Positions 4,839-5,879 of a DNA stretch of 5,879 nt are shown here, one piece after another. Location of the stretch: the NCBI GenBank assembly GCA_030616425.1, contig JAUWXJ010000145.1:1-5879 (forward strand), read 5' to 3'. The notes beneath the pieces were generated by a model. It was not told the DNA's origin. It searched no databases and saw only the letters and a list, made by a program, of their open reading frames with translations. Position numbers and translations under genes: made by a program. Positions within the stretch are counted from its first letter, which is position 1. Every line of letters starts with the position of its first letter. The DNA is from Desulfobacterales bacterium (lineage in GTDB: Bacteria; Desulfobacterota; Desulfobacteria; Desulfobacterales; C00003060).

Positions 4839-5879
4839 CTAGGTTAAAATGGGCCGCAAAGCCTCTTTGTATTCCTCTATCCAAACAGCGATTTCTTCCA
4901 CGATTTCTGAAAGGATCCGATGGGGTTTCCAGCCAGTAGCCATATGCACCTTGCTACAGTCACTCATATACCAAGGAACGTCCCCTGGTCGTGTCTCGGG
5001 TTCACTGCCCATGGTTATCCGATTCCCAGTTACTTCCTGGCACAAGCCAGTAAGCTCCAGTAATGAGGTGCTGGTCTCTTTTCCCCCGCCTACGTTATAG
5101 ATCTGGCCCGTATAGTGAGCAAGATCATTCATCTGTATACGTAGGAGCTCATATAGATCCTGAACATGGAGAATGTCCCTCACTTGCTTGCCGGTACCGC
5201 CATAACCGATGTAAGACAGCTTTCCACTGTAAATATGTCGCGCTACCCACAGGACCAAAAAACCCTGCTCTACTTTGCCCATCTGCCAGGGACCTGTTAA
5301 TGTACCACAACGGTTTATGACTCCGTTAATTCCATACATATCTATGTATTCGGCCAGTATCAGTTCTGAAGCAAGTTTCGACACCCCGTATAGAGACCGG
5401 GAACCTTCTAGTGGAAATTGTTCAGTAATGCCTTGAACGGAAACTCCAGGCAAATCCTGTTCATTCTTTAAATATAGTCGGGTCTCCCCTTCGACATAAT
5501 GTAGAGAGCGAATAGGTTCAATCGGGTACACACGGCTAGTGGAAAGAAAAATCATATCTGCTTTGCGCTTTCGGGCTAGTTCAAGACAGTTTACCGTCCC
5601 ACAAAGGTTGGTGTTGATAACATAACCTGGTGATCCACTGTATCCTGCCAGAACCGAAGCTTCCGCTGCACAATGGATCAAGATGTCAATACGGTCTACT
5701 TGCTCCAAGTCTTCGGGTGATCGGATATCACCATGGATAAATTCAACTCCGGCGGATTTGAGGCGAGGAATATTTAGTTCTGAACCACGACGCTTGAGGT
5801 TGTCCAGTGCGACAATCCTGATGCCTGGAAAATCGTTTCTGAGCAACAAAGCGAGGCTTGATCCCACAAAGCCAGCTCC
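4839..5879 (-). CDS. NAD-dependent nucleotide-sugar epimerase/dehydratase, extended SDR (CDP-paratose 2-epimerase-like), 5' end cut by window
   Basis: The frame is open to the right edge and starts inside the nucleotide-binding loop (GAGFVGSS), so only about 10 N-terminal residues are missing; a GTG at 5867 lies within this loop and is not the start. In visible numbering (346 aa): LDNLKR (25-30) ends beta-2, DIRSPEDL (51-58) is the adenine-side DIR motif, STSRVYPI (113-120) carries the catalytic Ser/Thr, and YGVSK (164-168) is an intact YxxxK pair. GPWQMGKVEQGFLVLWVARH (196-215) and GGTGKQVRDILHVQDL (227-242) resemble the TyvE/CDP-paratose 2-epimerase branch; IYNVGGG (260-266) is the conserved late strand. 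It is a distant paralogue of the next gene, 21 bp downstream, and the two probably share a transcript and a pathway to an unusual sugar nucleotide. Substrate is not certain. Confidence 0.88.
   Translation of the reverse strand, partial: GAGFVGSSLALLLRNDFPGIRIVALDNLKRRGSELNIPRLKSAGVEFIHGDIRSPEDLEQVDRIDILIHCAAEASVLAGYSGSPGYVINTNLCGTVNCLELARKRKADMIFLSTSRVYPIEPIRSLHYVEGETRLYLKNEQDLPGVSVQGITEQFPLEGSRSLYGVSKLASELILAEYIDMYGINGVINRCGTLTGPWQMGKVEQGFLVLWVARHIYSGKLSYIGYGGTGKQVRDILHVQDLYELLRIQMNDLAHYTGQIYNVGGGKETSTSLLELTGLCQEVTGNRITMGSEPETRPGDVPWYMSDCSKVHMATGWKPHRILSEIVEEIAVWIEEYKEALRPILT

Overview
This window is a slice of a bacterial surface-polysaccharide (O-antigen-like or capsule-like) gene cluster. 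Every credible gene lies on the minus strand, so transcription runs from the right edge to the left. In that order it holds: a nucleotide-sugar epimerase of the extended SDR fold cut by the right edge (4839-5879); a second, divergent epimerase (3756-4817); a 276-bp stretch with two apparent gene remnants (3497-3755); a PAPS-type sulfotransferase (2651-3478); a spacer with a strong sigma70-like promoter and a structured leader (2377-2650); an ABC-2 polysaccharide export permease (1585-2376); its ATPase with a C-terminal Wzt-like sugar-recognition extension (309-1577); and the first 97 codons of a cobalamin-binding-type radical SAM protein cut by the left edge (1-292).

The genes make sense together. 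The epimerases would supply an unusual sugar nucleotide. The sulfotransferase would decorate or cap the glycan or its lipid carrier. The permease and ATPase would carry the finished lipid-linked polymer across the inner membrane, with the ATPase C-terminal domain possibly reading a modification on the glycan end. The permease, ATPase and radical SAM genes sit 7 and 16 bp apart and look like one transcription unit, with a promoter of their own in the gap after the sulfotransferase. The two epimerases (21 bp apart) belong to an upstream unit that may read through to the sulfotransferase.

The organism is a Gram-negative bacterium by inference from the Wzm/Wzt-type exporter. The B12-type radical SAM gene and a likely remnant of a second radical SAM gene would suit an anaerobe such as a member of the Desulfobacterota, but this is a guess from gene content only.

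The points that deserve a second look are the remnants at 3497-3755, the promoter plus folded leader (with a weak ops-like match) ahead of the exporter, the Tyr-to-Phe change in the YxxxK motif of the second epimerase, and the pairing of a sulfotransferase with a Wzt that carries a recognition domain. No RNA genes, CRISPR arrays, insertion sequences or clear intrinsic terminators were found.
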